Assembly: GCA_965657085.1 (NCBI GenBank)
Contig: CBFHND010000036.1
Location: 1-23,866 of the forward strand
Length of the DNA stretch: 23,866 bases
DNA from: CBFHND01 sp965657085
GTDB lineage: Bacteria; Pseudomonadota; Alphaproteobacteria; Rhodobacterales; Rhodobacteraceae
Reading direction: 5' to 3'
The first letter of the stretch is position 1. Each line of letters opens with the position of its first letter. Both the position numbers and the translations under genes were made by a program. Positions 1-7,980 of the stretch are shown in pieces. Below the pieces are notes generated by a model that had not been told where the DNA came from, did not search any database, and saw only the letters and a list, made by a program, of their open reading frames with translations.

Positions 1-1
1 T

Positions 2-727
2 GACGAGGCGCATCTGCTGTTCGACGATGCGCCCAAGGCGCTTGTCGACAAGGTGGAACAGGTGGCGCGTCTGATCCGGTCAAAGGGTGTTGGTGTCTAT
101 TTCATCACGCAGAACCCCGCGGATGTGCCCGAGGATATTCTGGGCCAGCTGGGCAACCGGTTTCAGCACGCCTTGCGCGCCTTCACGGCCAAGGACCGCA
201 AGGAATTGCGCATGGCCTCGGAGACTTACCGCGAGAACCCGCGTTTCGACACCGAAGAGGCGATCCGCGAGGTGGGCGTGGGCGAGGCCGTGACCTCGAT
301 GCTGCAGAAAAAGGGTGTGCCGGGGATCGTGGAACGGACCTTGATCCGCCCGCCATCGTCACAGCTGGGCCCGATCAGCGCCAAGGAGCGTAAAGAACAT
401 CTTCAAGTGTCGGACATGTCCGGGAAGTACGACCAGACCCTCGACCGCAAATCCGCTTTCGAGATGCTCAAGGCCCGGGCCGACAAGGCCGCTGAAGAGG
501 CGGCGACGGCGGAGGAAGAGGCCGACGAGATGGAACCGGTTCTGCGCGAATTCAATGCAGGACGGCGGTATACCGCGCCGAGGGTCAGCCGGTCGACATC
601 CAAAAGCACAAGGTCGTCCGGTGGTTTCGGGGATGCGATGACGAAGATGGTGGTGAAGGAACTGACCGGCACCACGGGCCGCCGCATCGTGCGTGGCATT
701 CTGGGCGGCTTGTTCAAGGGGCGTTAG
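2..727 (+). CDS. HerA/YjgR-like ATPase (DUF853 family), 3' part only
   Basis: The reading frame is open from base 2, so the gene starts outside the window and only about 241 C-terminal residues are visible. It begins at DEAHLLF, a Walker B box with the catalytic acidic pair of a RecA/FtsK-HerA-type P-loop ATPase. It continues with ITQNPADVPEDILGQLGNR, typical of the E. coli YjgR group (helicase HerA-like, DUF853), where the Gln after Walker B acts as a sensor. The tail has an Ala/Glu-rich, probably coiled segment (about residues 157-178), then a basic Ser/Arg/Gly-rich linker and a short basic C-terminus. Family members are predicted cytoplasmic DNA-translocating ATPases, but the cellular role of YjgR-type proteins is poorly defined. 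Walker A is outside the window. The internal GTG at 53 is not the true start because homologous sequence continues upstream of it. Confidence 0.85.
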   Translation, partial: DEAHLLFDDAPKALVDKVEQVARLIRSKGVGVYFITQNPADVPEDILGQLGNRFQHALRAFTAKDRKELRMASETYRENPRFDTEEAIREVGVGEAVTSMLQKKGVPGIVERTLIRPPSSQLGPISAKERKEHLQVSDMSGKYDQTLDRKSAFEMLKARADKAAEEAATAEEEADEMEPVLREFNAGRRYTAPRVSRSTSKSTRSSGGFGDAMTKMVVKELTGTTGRRIVRGILGGLFKGR

Positions 728-1103
728 AACCAGCGTCCCTGTTGCAACGGCCCGCTTAACCTGACCAGTGTTTTTGGTGGGTGAGGGCTTGAAGGCATGG
801 ATTTCGGCTTTGATCCGAGAGCAGACGTCGTCTCCATGCGACCTGCACGGACTCAAGGCGAAGCCGCCGTGCATCGCCAGACCGCCCCACCGGGCTGGCG
901 ATTTGGCTGACATGCGCGCGTCCCTCTGAGGGAAGACGTGCTTGGCAGCCATAAAGCGCGCCGAAGAACCACTTGTTCGCCACCCCGCGGTCTGGCGATA
1001 CAAGGCTCGCGTCAGGCGAAATGACAACTGTCCGCTTCGTCCCGCCAAGGCGACATTCGGCGCAGGGTCTGGTCAAACCCGATGTCCCAGAAATGCCTTC
1101 GCC
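728..1103. other. Intergenic gap with no convincing gene
   Basis: This gap of about 375 bases lies between the stop codons of the HerA-like gene (plus) and livM (minus), so it is a convergent region. It should contain the ends of both transcripts, but I see no hairpin followed by a T run for either. Minus-strand frames are open here (for example 756-1076), but the products look like random high-G+C translation with no recognisable domain, no ribosome binding site and no signal peptide. Short dyads occur, notably at 873-902, and the octamer CTGGCGAT recurs at 895 and 992. It could be a decayed gene or a dispersed non-coding repeat; neither can be shown from this sequence alone. Confidence 0.5.
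873..902. repeat. Perfect 8-bp inverted repeat
   Basis: ATCGCCAG (873-880) is the exact reverse complement of CTGGCGAT (895-902), with a 14-base GC-rich loop. The right arm is repeated at 992-999. No T run follows on either strand, so it is not a typical intrinsic terminator, although it could still form a 3'-end structure for the convergent transcripts. Confidence 0.45.
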
Positions 1104-2429
1104 CTATTTCTCGGGGATCAAGCCCCGCGGGCTGAACCGCAGCACCAAAAGCAGCACCAGACCCATCGTCAACAGCCGCATGTGGGCGGCGCTGTCCAAC
1201 AGGTGCTCTTTCAACGCGGACCCTTCGGCCATGCCATAGGTGATCGCCTGCATCAGCATCAGGCCCATCGGTTCAACTTGAACCCAAAGGAACCAGATCA
1301 GGAACCCACCCAGAACCGCGCCAAGGTTGTTGCCTGATCCGCCCACGATCACCATCACCCACACAAGGAAGGTAAAGCGCAGCGGCTGGTACGTGCCGGG
1401 CGTCAACTGACCATCCAGCGTGGTCATCATCGCGCCCGCGATCCCGCAAATGGCAGAGCCCAGAATGAAGACCTGCAAGTGGCGCGCGGTGACGTCCTTG
1501 CCCATGGCTTCGGCCGCGTTTTCATTGTCGCGGATGGCGCGCATCATGCGGCCCCACGGACTGTGCAGCGCCCTTTGTGCCAGCACGAACAGGACCACCA
1601 GAACGACCGTGAACAGCCCCGCATAGATCAGCTTGACCCAAAGCGTGGACGCCGTCACCGGATCAAGCCCCAGGCCCGAGGCCCGTTCGACAAAGGTCGT
1701 GCTGTTCTGCAATTCGATCTCGTAAGGGGCAGGGCGGGGCAGCCCGATCACGTTCTTCACGCCCCGGCTCAGCCAGTCCTCGTTTTTCAGAATGGCGATG
1801 ATGATCTCGGCAATGCCAAGCGTCGCAATCGCCAGATAATCCGAGCGCAGGCCAAGGGCTGTCTTGCCAATCAGCCACGCGGCCCCTGCCGCCAAAACGC
1901 CGCCCACGGGCCATGCCACCAGCGTCATCCAGCCCCAATCCTTGCCACCGGGGTTCAACCCACCCAGATAGCCGGTGCCAGCCGGGTTGACCGCCTCGAC
2001 CAGTTGTACCGCCGGATCAAAAAGCGAGCGGTAGACAAAAAATCCACCGACCAGCAACACCAGCACCGCCAGCGTGCGCCAACGTCCTGCGGGCATTTTC
2101 CGCATCACGATGGCCGCGGCAAAGATGGTGCCCGCACCCAAAAGCAGCGCCACGATCACGCCGCCACCGCCAGCCGCCCAGGCTTCGGTCGTGGGGGGCA
2201 TCGACACGATGACCGTTGCCAGCCCGCCAAGGGCCACAAAGCCCATGATCCCGACGTTAAAGAGGCCGGCAAACCCCCATTGCAGGTTTACACCAAGCGC
2301 CATGATCGCGCTGATCAGGCCGAAGTTGAGGATGAAGAGCGCGGTGTTCCAGCTTTGGATCAGGCCCGTGCCAATAATCAGCACCGCGACCAGTGCAAAA
2401 AGCAGCGTATTCTTGAGCGTGTCGGTCAT
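1104..2429 (-). CDS. livM: Branched-chain amino acid/amide ABC transporter permease LivM
   Basis: This is the second inner-membrane permease of a HAAT-family ABC importer, pairing with LivH to form the channel for branched-chain amino acids, amides or urea-like substrates. The 441-residue product has many hydrophobic helices. It carries the LivM landmarks GVNLQWGFAGLFNVG, GLRSDYLAIATLGIAEI, a permease-ATPase coupling stretch around GRMMRAIRDNENAAEAMGKD, and GGSGNNLGAVLGG, ending with LRFSPRGLIPEK. The length suits the longer LivM type (E. coli LivM is about 425). Its ATG overlaps the livH stop as ATGA (2426-2429), which implies translational coupling. It is the last gene of the operon, and no clear terminator follows. 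The substrate cannot be deduced from the permease. Confidence 0.93.
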   Translation of the reverse strand: MTDTLKNTLLFALVAVLIIGTGLIQSWNTALFILNFGLISAIMALGVNLQWGFAGLFNVGIMGFVALGGLATVIVSMPPTTEAWAAGGGGVIVALLLGAGTIFAAAIVMRKMPAGRWRTLAVLVLLVGGFFVYRSLFDPAVQLVEAVNPAGTGYLGGLNPGGKDWGWMTLVAWPVGGVLAAGAAWLIGKTALGLRSDYLAIATLGIAEIIIAILKNEDWLSRGVKNVIGLPRPAPYEIELQNSTTFVERASGLGLDPVTASTLWVKLIYAGLFTVVLVVLFVLAQRALHSPWGRMMRAIRDNENAAEAMGKDVTARHLQVFILGSAICGIAGAMMTTLDGQLTPGTYQPLRFTFLVWVMVIVGGSGNNLGAVLGGFLIWFLWVQVEPMGLMLMQAITYGMAEGSALKEHLLDSAAHMRLLTMGLVLLLVLRFSPRGLIPEK

Positions 2430-3436
2430 ACCGATTTCCCCGCAAACAGGCCGGTGGGCCGGAACAGAAGAACAATCAGCAGAATGACAAAGCTGACCGC
2501 GAATTTATAGTCGGTGGACAAAAGCTGCACCAAGGTGTCGGGCGCCATGCTTTCCGGCAGCACATAGGTCGCCACCTTTTTCCACGCATAGGTGATCATC
2601 ACCTCTGAAAAGGCGATGGTGAACCCGCCCGCGATTGCCCCCAGCGGGCTGCCCAGACCGCCCACGATGGCCGCGGCAAAGATGGGCAGCAGCAGCTGGA
2701 AATAGGTGAAGGGCTTGAACGACTTGTCGAGGCCGTAAAGAACACCCGCCACCGTCGCCAATGCCGCCACGATCAGCCACGTGATCATCACGACGCGTTC
2801 GGGGTTGATGCCGGACAAAAGCGCCAGATCCTCGTTGTCGGAATAGGCGCGCATGGATTTGCCCGTGCGCGTGCGGTTCAGGAACCAGAACAGAAGCGCC
2901 ACAACGATCACGGCGGTGATCACGGTGATGCCTTGGGTGGTCTTGATCGCCAGCCCTTCCTTCAACCCCGTCAGCGCCTTGAATTCGCGCACCGAGATAA
3001 TGAACCGTTCGCCATCGGCAAAGCGTTGGTCATTCGGCCCGATGATGAACCGCACAAGGCCGTTCATGATGAACATCACGCCAAGGCTGACAATTACAAG
3101 GATCACCGGTTTGGCCTTTTGTTCGCGGTAGAATTTGTAGACGACCCGGTCGGTAAACAGGATCAAGGCCATACAGCCCAGAATACCAAAGGGCAGGGCC
3201 AGAAGGGCGGTGGGCAGCGGCCCCAGCGACACACCCCAGCTTTGAAACAACCACGTCACAAGGATCGTCACCATCGCGCCAAAGGCCATGGTGTCACCAT
3301 GCGCGAAGTTCGAAAACCGCAGGATGCCGTAGATGAGTGTGACGCCAAGTGCACCAAGTGCCAGTTGGCTGCCGTAGGCGATCGCCGGGATCAGCACGAA
3401 GTTGGAGAGGGCCACAAGGGCGTTGAGGAAGTCCAT
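2426..3436 (-). CDS. livH: Branched-chain amino acid/amide ABC transporter permease LivH
   Basis: This encodes the first permease of the Liv-type importer, 336 residues from the chosen start. It shows the LivH features ALGVTLIYGILRFSNFAHGD near the N-terminus, the cytoplasmic coupling stretch GKSMRAYSDNEDLALLSGI, and GGLGSPLGAIAGG in a late helix, ending LLFRPTGLFAG. The start at 3436 (MDFLNALV) is preferred over the in-frame ATG at 3454: it overlaps the stop of the upstream small gene as TAATG, and the extra MRRVRI is not typical of the family. Its own stop overlaps livM as ATGA. The protein is an inner-membrane subunit working with LivM, LivG, LivF and the periplasmic binding protein. Confidence 0.93.
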   Translation of the reverse strand: MDFLNALVALSNFVLIPAIAYGSQLALGALGVTLIYGILRFSNFAHGDTMAFGAMVTILVTWLFQSWGVSLGPLPTALLALPFGILGCMALILFTDRVVYKFYREQKAKPVILVIVSLGVMFIMNGLVRFIIGPNDQRFADGERFIISVREFKALTGLKEGLAIKTTQGITVITAVIVVALLFWFLNRTRTGKSMRAYSDNEDLALLSGINPERVVMITWLIVAALATVAGVLYGLDKSFKPFTYFQLLLPIFAAAIVGGLGSPLGAIAGGFTIAFSEVMITYAWKKVATYVLPESMAPDTLVQLLSTDYKFAVSFVILLIVLLFRPTGLFAGKSV

Positions 3437-3813
3437 TATTCGAACCCTTCGCAAGTGCCGTGATAGGTGATGATTTGAGGGTCTTCGAAGATCATGACGA
3501 CATAACGCGCGGCCCCATCCGGGCCGAGCATCATCAGATGCGCGGCACCCGGCGCTTCGGCCTGCACAAGCGTGGTCTTGGTCTCACCCGCCATCGAGAC
3601 ATAGGCCGTGCGATCCCCGCTGACGTCGGACATGGTCCAGACCGGGTCGATGTTCGTGTTGCGTGCGAAGGACACGTCGTAGGCCGTGCTGTCGCATCCC
3701 TGATCCTGGTAGCATTCGGTGACGAAAGTGCACGCCATGGTTTGCGGCGCGGCCCAGAGGGGCTGGGCGACGACCGTGAGAACAAGCGCGCTGAAATAAC
3801 GATGCATCCTCAC
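3436..3813 (-). CDS. Small secreted four-cysteine protein inside the liv operon (unknown function)
   Basis: I do not recognise a family. The 125-residue product begins with a clear Sec-type signal (basic MRMHR, hydrophobic YFSALVLTVVA, then QPLWAA with likely cleavage near residue 22), so the mature protein of about 103 residues should be periplasmic. It has four cysteines (28, 34, 40, 121), an even number that suits two disulfides, and no lipobox. The rest looks like a small beta-rich domain. The GTG start (3813) overlaps the livF stop as GTGA, and the stop overlaps livH as TAATG, so it is embedded in the transporter operon and probably made with it. An ATG two codons later (3807) is an alternative start. 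A role as a transporter accessory protein is inference from position only. Confidence 0.8.
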   Translation of the reverse strand: MRMHRYFSALVLTVVAQPLWAAPQTMACTFVTECYQDQGCDSTAYDVSFARNTNIDPVWTMSDVSGDRTAYVSMAGETKTTLVQAEAPGAAHLMMLGPDGAARYVVMIFEDPQIITYHGTCEGFE

Positions 3814-4634
3814 CCCCCCAGGAACGACTTGCGGACTTCAGGATCGGCCAGAAGTTCCTTGCCCGTGCCGGAATAGGCATTGCGCCCTTGGACAAGGACA
3901 TACCCTTTGTCGGCGATCTCCAGCGCTTGGCGGGCGTTCTGTTCCACCATCAGGATCGGGATGCCGGTGCGCGCCACTTCGATGATGCGGTCAAAGAGTT
4001 CGTCCATCACGATGGGGCTGACGCCTGCGGTCGGCTCGTCCAGCATCAGCACCTTCGGCTGGGTCATCAGCGCACGGCCGACGGCCACCTGCTGACGCTG
4101 TCCGCCCGACAGCTCTCCGGCCGCCTGACGCCGCTTTTCCTTGAGGATCGGGAACAGGTCATAGACCTGCGCCATCGTGTCCGAAAAATCATCGCGCCGG
4201 ATGAAAGCGCCCATCTCGAGGTTCTCTTCGACCGTCATCGAGGTGAAGATGTTCGAGGTTTGCGGCACAAAGCCCATGCCTTTGGCCACACGATCTTGCG
4301 GGCTGAGGTTGGTGATATCCTCACCATCCAGGCGCACCGAGCCTTGGCGCACGTTCAACATACCGAACACGGCCTTCATCGCGGTGGATTTGCCTGCGCC
4401 ATTGGGCCCCACGATCACTGCGATCTCGCCGGGGTCCACGGCCACGGTGCAATCGTGCAGAATGTCAGGGCCATTGCCATAGCCACCGGTCATCGTGTCG
4501 CCGACCAGAAAGGCGTTGGATGTGTTCATTGCGGCACCTGTGCCGGGTGCTGCCTGCAACGTGCCTGCGCCCTTGGGGTTGGTGATGGTCGCATCCTTGT
4601 TGCCGCGATCGTCCTGATAGGGATTGTCGCTCAT
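3810..4634 (-). CDS. livF: Branched-chain amino acid ABC transporter ATP-binding protein LivF
   Basis: This is one of two cytoplasmic ATPases energising the Liv importer. In the 274-residue product I see Walker A GPNGAGKST (76-84), a Q-loop Gln in GFVPQTSN (125), signature ELSGGQRQQVAVGRAL (174 onward), Walker B VLMLDEPTAG (195 onward) and MVEQNARQALEIAD. The Gln of VEQN, where other ABC ATPases have His, is typical of LivF and separates it from LivG. The ATG at 4634 overlaps the livG stop as ATGA. The first 35 residues are polar low-complexity sequence not usual for LivF (about 235 residues), so initiation at the internal ATG at 4529 (MNTSNAFLVG) is possible; an AGGTG lies just upstream of it. 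The stop overlaps the small secreted gene as GTGA. Confidence 0.92.
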   Translation of the reverse strand: MSDNPYQDDRGNKDATITNPKGAGTLQAAPGTGAAMNTSNAFLVGDTMTGGYGNGPDILHDCTVAVDPGEIAVIVGPNGAGKSTAMKAVFGMLNVRQGSVRLDGEDITNLSPQDRVAKGMGFVPQTSNIFTSMTVEENLEMGAFIRRDDFSDTMAQVYDLFPILKEKRRQAAGELSGGQRQQVAVGRALMTQPKVLMLDEPTAGVSPIVMDELFDRIIEVARTGIPILMVEQNARQALEIADKGYVLVQGRNAYSGTGKELLADPEVRKSFLGG

Positions 4635-5413
4635 GCGCCCACCTGTTCCTTGTTCTTCAGACCGGTGCCCAGATAGGCCTCGATCACCTGTTCGTTGGCC
4701 TTGATCTCGGCCAGCGTACCTTCGGCCAGCACCTTGCCTTCGGCCATGCAGATCACCGGGTCGCAGATGCGGCCGATGAAATCCATGTCATGCTCGATCA
4801 CCACGAAGGTGTAATTGCGTTCCTGGTTCAGGCGCAGGATGGCGTCGCCGATGGTGTTGAGCAGGGTGCGGTTCACGCCCGCGCCGACCTCGTCCAGAAA
4901 GACGATGCGCGCATCCACCACCATTGTGCGGCCCAGTTCCAGCAGCTTTTTCTGCCCGCCCGAGACCTGACCGGCCTTGTGGTCCGCCAGATGTTCGATG
5001 GTCAGGAATTCCAGCACCTCGTCGGCCTTTGCCCGTAGGGCGCGTTCCTCGTCGGCGATACGTTTGCGACCGAACCACGTGTTCCACAGCGTTTCGCCCG
5101 ATTGGCCGCCCGGAACCATCATCAGGTTTTCGCGGCAGCTCATGGATGAAAACTCATGCGCAATCTGGAAGGTGCGCAACAGCCCCTTGTGAAAAAGCGT
5201 ATGCGGCGGCAGGCCGGTGATATCCTCGCCCGCCATGGTCACCCGCCCGGACGTTGGTGGAAGAACGCCCGCGATCACATTGAAAAGCGTGGTTTTTCCC
5301 GCGCCATTGGGGCCGATCAGCCCGGTGATGGAGCCCGGTTCGATCGACAGGCTGGCACCGTCCACGGCATGAAAGCCGCCGAAATGTTTGTGAATATCGT
5401 CAACGACGATCAT
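4631..5413 (-). CDS. livG: Branched-chain amino acid ABC transporter ATP-binding protein LivG
   Basis: This is the second ATPase of the Liv importer, about 260 residues from ATG 5413. It has Walker A GPNGAGKTT, the long LivG-specific helical insert (RTFQIAHEFSSMSCRENLM), signature QVSGGQKKLLELGR, Walker B IVFLDEVGAGVN and the H-loop VIEHDMDFIGRI. The usual LivG Walker B continuation is DEP, whereas here it is DEV, a conservative oddity. The start at 5413 is chosen because GGGGA lies five bases upstream. A GTG at 5425 is in frame and would add four residues. The stop overlaps the livF start (ATGA). Upstream is a strong hairpin separating it from the binding-protein gene. Confidence 0.92.
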   Translation of the reverse strand: MIVVDDIHKHFGGFHAVDGASLSIEPGSITGLIGPNGAGKTTLFNVIAGVLPPTSGRVTMAGEDITGLPPHTLFHKGLLRTFQIAHEFSSMSCRENLMMVPGGQSGETLWNTWFGRKRIADEERALRAKADEVLEFLTIEHLADHKAGQVSGGQKKLLELGRTMVVDARIVFLDEVGAGVNRTLLNTIGDAILRLNQERNYTFVVIEHDMDFIGRICDPVICMAEGKVLAEGTLAEIKANEQVIEAYLGTGLKNKEQVGA

Positions 5414-5458
5414 GTCAGTCCCCACGCCACTTCAAGTATGGCTTCTATCTTGTTGAAA

Positions 5459-5482
5459 CAGCCCGGGGTTTCCCCCGGGCTG
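5459..5482 (-). terminator. GC-rich hairpin between binding-protein gene and livG (attenuator)
   Basis: CAGCCCGGGG (5459-5468) pairs perfectly with CCCCGGGCTG (5473-5482) around a 4-base loop. Read on the minus strand, the hairpin is followed only by TTTCAA, a weak T tract. It lies 24 bases after the stop of the binding-protein gene. The likely effect is partial termination or 3'-end protection, giving more binding protein than transporter subunits, as is common in ABC importer operons. Full termination is less likely given the short T run. Confidence 0.7.
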
Positions 5483-5505
5483 CCGTCGCATCATCTGATC
5501 TGGGA

Positions 5506-6699
5506 TCAGCGATATTTCGCGGTGGTGATTTCGCCGCCTTTGACGACGATCTGGCGGTAGTTGCCCGCCGATTCACCGGGGCCGATCAGTTCAACGGCTG
5601 TTGCACCGACATAGTCGATTTCGCCGCCGTCCTTGATGATCTGCAGAGCCTTGGCCAGTTCACCGGGGAAGATCTGTTCGCCGGGCGCGTTGGCCACGTC
5701 CATGATCTTGCCTTTGTAGTCGGCGCTGTCCTTGGAGTTGGCCGCCTGCATCGCCAGCATGATCAAAGCCGCCGCATCGTAGGCTTCGGGTGTGAAGGGC
5801 GATGTGGCGTCAAATGCGCCTGCCACCAGATCGGTGTACATCTGCGCGCCTTCGCTGTCGGTGCCGGGGTGCTGGCCGGTGGAACCTTCGATTTCGTCAC
5901 CGAAGTTCTCCTGCAGCTTGGCGCCGATCATGCCGTCGGGGAAGTGGAACGTGTCGAACGCGCCGCTGTCCAGTGCCGCGCGCACGATGCCCGAACCGCC
6001 TTGGTCGACGTAACCCGCAACCACCAGACGGTCGCCGCCTGCCGATGCCAGTGCGCCAACTTCAGCCGAATAGTCGGCTTTGCCGTCTTCGTGGGCCGCG
6101 TTGATTGTCACGGTGCCACCCGCCGCTTCGAAGGCAGCCTGGAATGCATCGGCCAGACCTTTGCCGTAGTCGTTGTTGGTGTAGGTCACGGCAACCGACT
6201 TGATGCCTTCTTCCATCAGCACTTCGGTCATGACCACGCCCTGGCGTGCATCCGAAGGGGCCGTGCGGAAGAACAGGCCGTCATCTTCTGCCGTGGACAG
6301 GGCAGGCGAGGTGGCCGATGGCGAAATCATCACCACACCGTTGGCCAGTGCCACGTTGCTGAGGATCGCGCCGGTGACGCCCGAGCAGTCCGCGCCCATG
6401 ATGCCGTCGACCTTGTCGGATGTGACCAGACGTTCGGCGGCGGCTGTGGCCGCGCCTGCGTCAACGCATGTGCTGTCTGCGCGCACCGATGTCACGGTGG
6501 CCGCATCCAGAAGCAGGCCGCTGTCGGTGACTTCTTTCATCGCCAGTTCGGCGCCGTCGGCCATCGAGGGTGTCAGCGATTCGATGGGGCCGGTAAAGCC
6601 CAGGATCACGCCGATTTTTACTTCTTTCCCGTGGCCGCCAGCAATTGCGCCGGATGCCATCAGGGCCGTGGCCGCAGAGGCCATAAGCAGTTTTTTCAT
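5506..6699 (-). CDS. Liv-type ABC transporter periplasmic substrate-binding protein
   Basis: This 397-residue protein starts with a Sec signal peptide (MKKLLMASAATALMASGAIA, cleavage before GGHGK) and continues as a type I periplasmic binding protein (Peripla_BP_6/LivK family): KIGVILGFTGPIESLTP, AERLVTSDKVDGIMGADCSG, VMISPSATSPALS, FFRTAPSDARQG and VTYTNNDYGKGLADAF. The conserved Ser/Thr cluster in SPSATSP is the part that usually contacts the ligand alpha-carboxylate and amino groups. It is the first gene of the minus-strand liv operon, and GGGAG lies nine bases upstream of the ATG. The substrate may be branched-chain amino acids, but this family also binds amides, urea and aromatic acids, so substrate and symbol are left open. 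Confidence 0.92.
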   Translation of the reverse strand: MKKLLMASAATALMASGAIAGGHGKEVKIGVILGFTGPIESLTPSMADGAELAMKEVTDSGLLLDAATVTSVRADSTCVDAGAATAAAERLVTSDKVDGIMGADCSGVTGAILSNVALANGVVMISPSATSPALSTAEDDGLFFRTAPSDARQGVVMTEVLMEEGIKSVAVTYTNNDYGKGLADAFQAAFEAAGGTVTINAAHEDGKADYSAEVGALASAGGDRLVVAGYVDQGGSGIVRAALDSGAFDTFHFPDGMIGAKLQENFGDEIEGSTGQHPGTDSEGAQMYTDLVAGAFDATSPFTPEAYDAAALIMLAMQAANSKDSADYKGKIMDVANAPGEQIFPGELAKALQIIKDGGEIDYVGATAVELIGPGESAGNYRQIVVKGGEITTAKYR

Positions 6700-6873
6700 G
6701 AGATACTCCCTTGGTGTATATTTTGTTATGGTGGCGGAGCCTAAGCGGGCGTTCTGGAAAAGAAAAGTGCAAATAAGTCCGATACGGACCTTGAAACGGG
6801 GTCTGGACCGGGCCTTTGTCCCGCTTATCTACGTGAAGTGGACCATATGACCTGAACAAGACAGGAGACAGGG
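6700..6873. promoter_or_regulatory. Divergent promoter region, liv operon / sugar dehydrogenase
   Basis: The liv operon (minus) and the sugar dehydrogenase gene (plus) are transcribed away from each other, so both promoters should lie in these 174 bases. I cannot pick convincing -35/-10 pairs. A short dyad, GTCCG-ATA-CGGAC (6777-6789), sits near the middle and could be an operator. The segment 6711-6730 is A/T-rich and lies just upstream of the liv ribosome binding site. Confidence 0.5.
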
Positions 6874-7971
6874 ATGAAACATCTATGTGTGATTCTGACG
6901 ATCTGTGTCGGGTTGGCGGGTCCTGCATCCGCCTTTGAGACGTCGCAGGGCCGGGTGGAGGTCACTCCGATGGTCGAGGGGCTGGATACGCCCTGGGCCT
7001 TTGCTGTGTTGCCCGAGGGTGGTGTTCTGATCACTGAACGGGATGGGCGGCTTGTGCTGTATGACGCCGTGGGCCGCGCCTCTGTCATTGCGGGAACGCC
7101 GCGTGTGGCGGACCGGGGGCAGGGCGGATTGCTGGATATTACCCTTGCGCGGGATTTTGCGACCAGTCGCACGCTGTTCCTGACCTATGCCAAGCCGCAG
7201 CAAGGCGGCGCCGGCACCGCCCTGGCGCGGGCGCGTCTGGATGAAGGGACGGCACGTTTGCAGGACGTGCAGGAGCTGTTTGCGATGAAGCCCGGCAGCA
7301 AGGGCGGGCGACACTTCGGCAGCCGCGTGGTCGAGGCGCGCGATGGCACCTTGTTCGTCACCATCGGAGATCGGGGTGACCGGCCTTCTGCGCAGGACCG
7401 CAGCGTGCACAACGGATCGATCGTGCGGGTGACCCGCGACGGCGCGGTGCCTGCCGACAACCCCTTTGTGGGCGTGTCGGGGGTGCTGCCCGAAATATGG
7501 AGTTACGGCCACCGCAACCCGCAGGGCGCGGGACTGGATGCCAACGGTACGCTCTGGACCGCCGAACATGGTGCAAAGGGAGGCGATGAGGTCAACCGCG
7601 TCCGCAAGGGCGCCAACTACGGCTGGCCGGTGATCAGCTACGGCGTGCACTATTCGGGGGGCAGGATCGGCGAGGGCACGGCCAAGCCCGGCATGGAACA
7701 GCCCGCACACTATTGGGACCCGTCCATCGCGCCCTCGGGGTTGATGATCTATGACGGTAACATGTTTCCCGACTGGCGCGGCGACATGTTCGTGGGCAGC
7801 CTGAAGTTCGACATGATCAGCCGTTTGGAGATATCAGGCGACACCGCGCGTGAAGTCGAGCGCCTGCAATCGCCCCAGACCGGCCGCGTGCGCGACATTC
7901 AGCAGGCCCCGGATGGCAGCATCTGGTATCTCAGCGTGGGGGATGGGGCACTGTACCGGATCAGTCGCTGA
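6874..7971 (+). CDS. Secreted PQQ-dependent sugar (glucose/sorbosone-type) dehydrogenase
   Basis: The 365-residue product has a signal peptide (MKHLCVILTICVGLAGPASA, then FETS), so it is periplasmic. It has the six-bladed beta-propeller fold pattern of the GSDH family (soluble aldose sugar dehydrogenase, E. coli YliI/Asd-like): LDTPWAFAVLPEGGVLITERDG, GQGGLLDI, FGSRVVEARDGTLFVTIGDRG, the PQQ-site stretch IWSYGHRNPQGAGLD, LWTAEHGAKGGDEVN and NYGWPVISYGVHY. These enzymes oxidise aldoses using PQQ and calcium. The exact sugar is not predictable. The start is supported by AGGAGA five bases upstream of the ATG. It is a single gene, ending nine bases from the convergent stop of the GlxA-like regulator, with no clear terminator between them. 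Confidence 0.9.
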   Translation: MKHLCVILTICVGLAGPASAFETSQGRVEVTPMVEGLDTPWAFAVLPEGGVLITERDGRLVLYDAVGRASVIAGTPRVADRGQGGLLDITLARDFATSRTLFLTYAKPQQGGAGTALARARLDEGTARLQDVQELFAMKPGSKGGRHFGSRVVEARDGTLFVTIGDRGDRPSAQDRSVHNGSIVRVTRDGAVPADNPFVGVSGVLPEIWSYGHRNPQGAGLDANGTLWTAEHGAKGGDEVNRVRKGANYGWPVISYGVHYSGGRIGEGTAKPGMEQPAHYWDPSIAPSGLMIYDGNMFPDWRGDMFVGSLKFDMISRLEISGDTAREVERLQSPQTGRVRDIQQAPDGSIWYLSVGDGALYRISR

Positions 7972-7980
7972 CCCGCGCGA

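Noticed and set aside
359..1048. Long minus-strand open frame of 229 codons over the 3' end of the HerA-like gene
   Set aside because: It is antisense to clear coding sequence for about half its length, has no ribosome binding site and no recognisable domain; long antisense frames are expected at this G+C.
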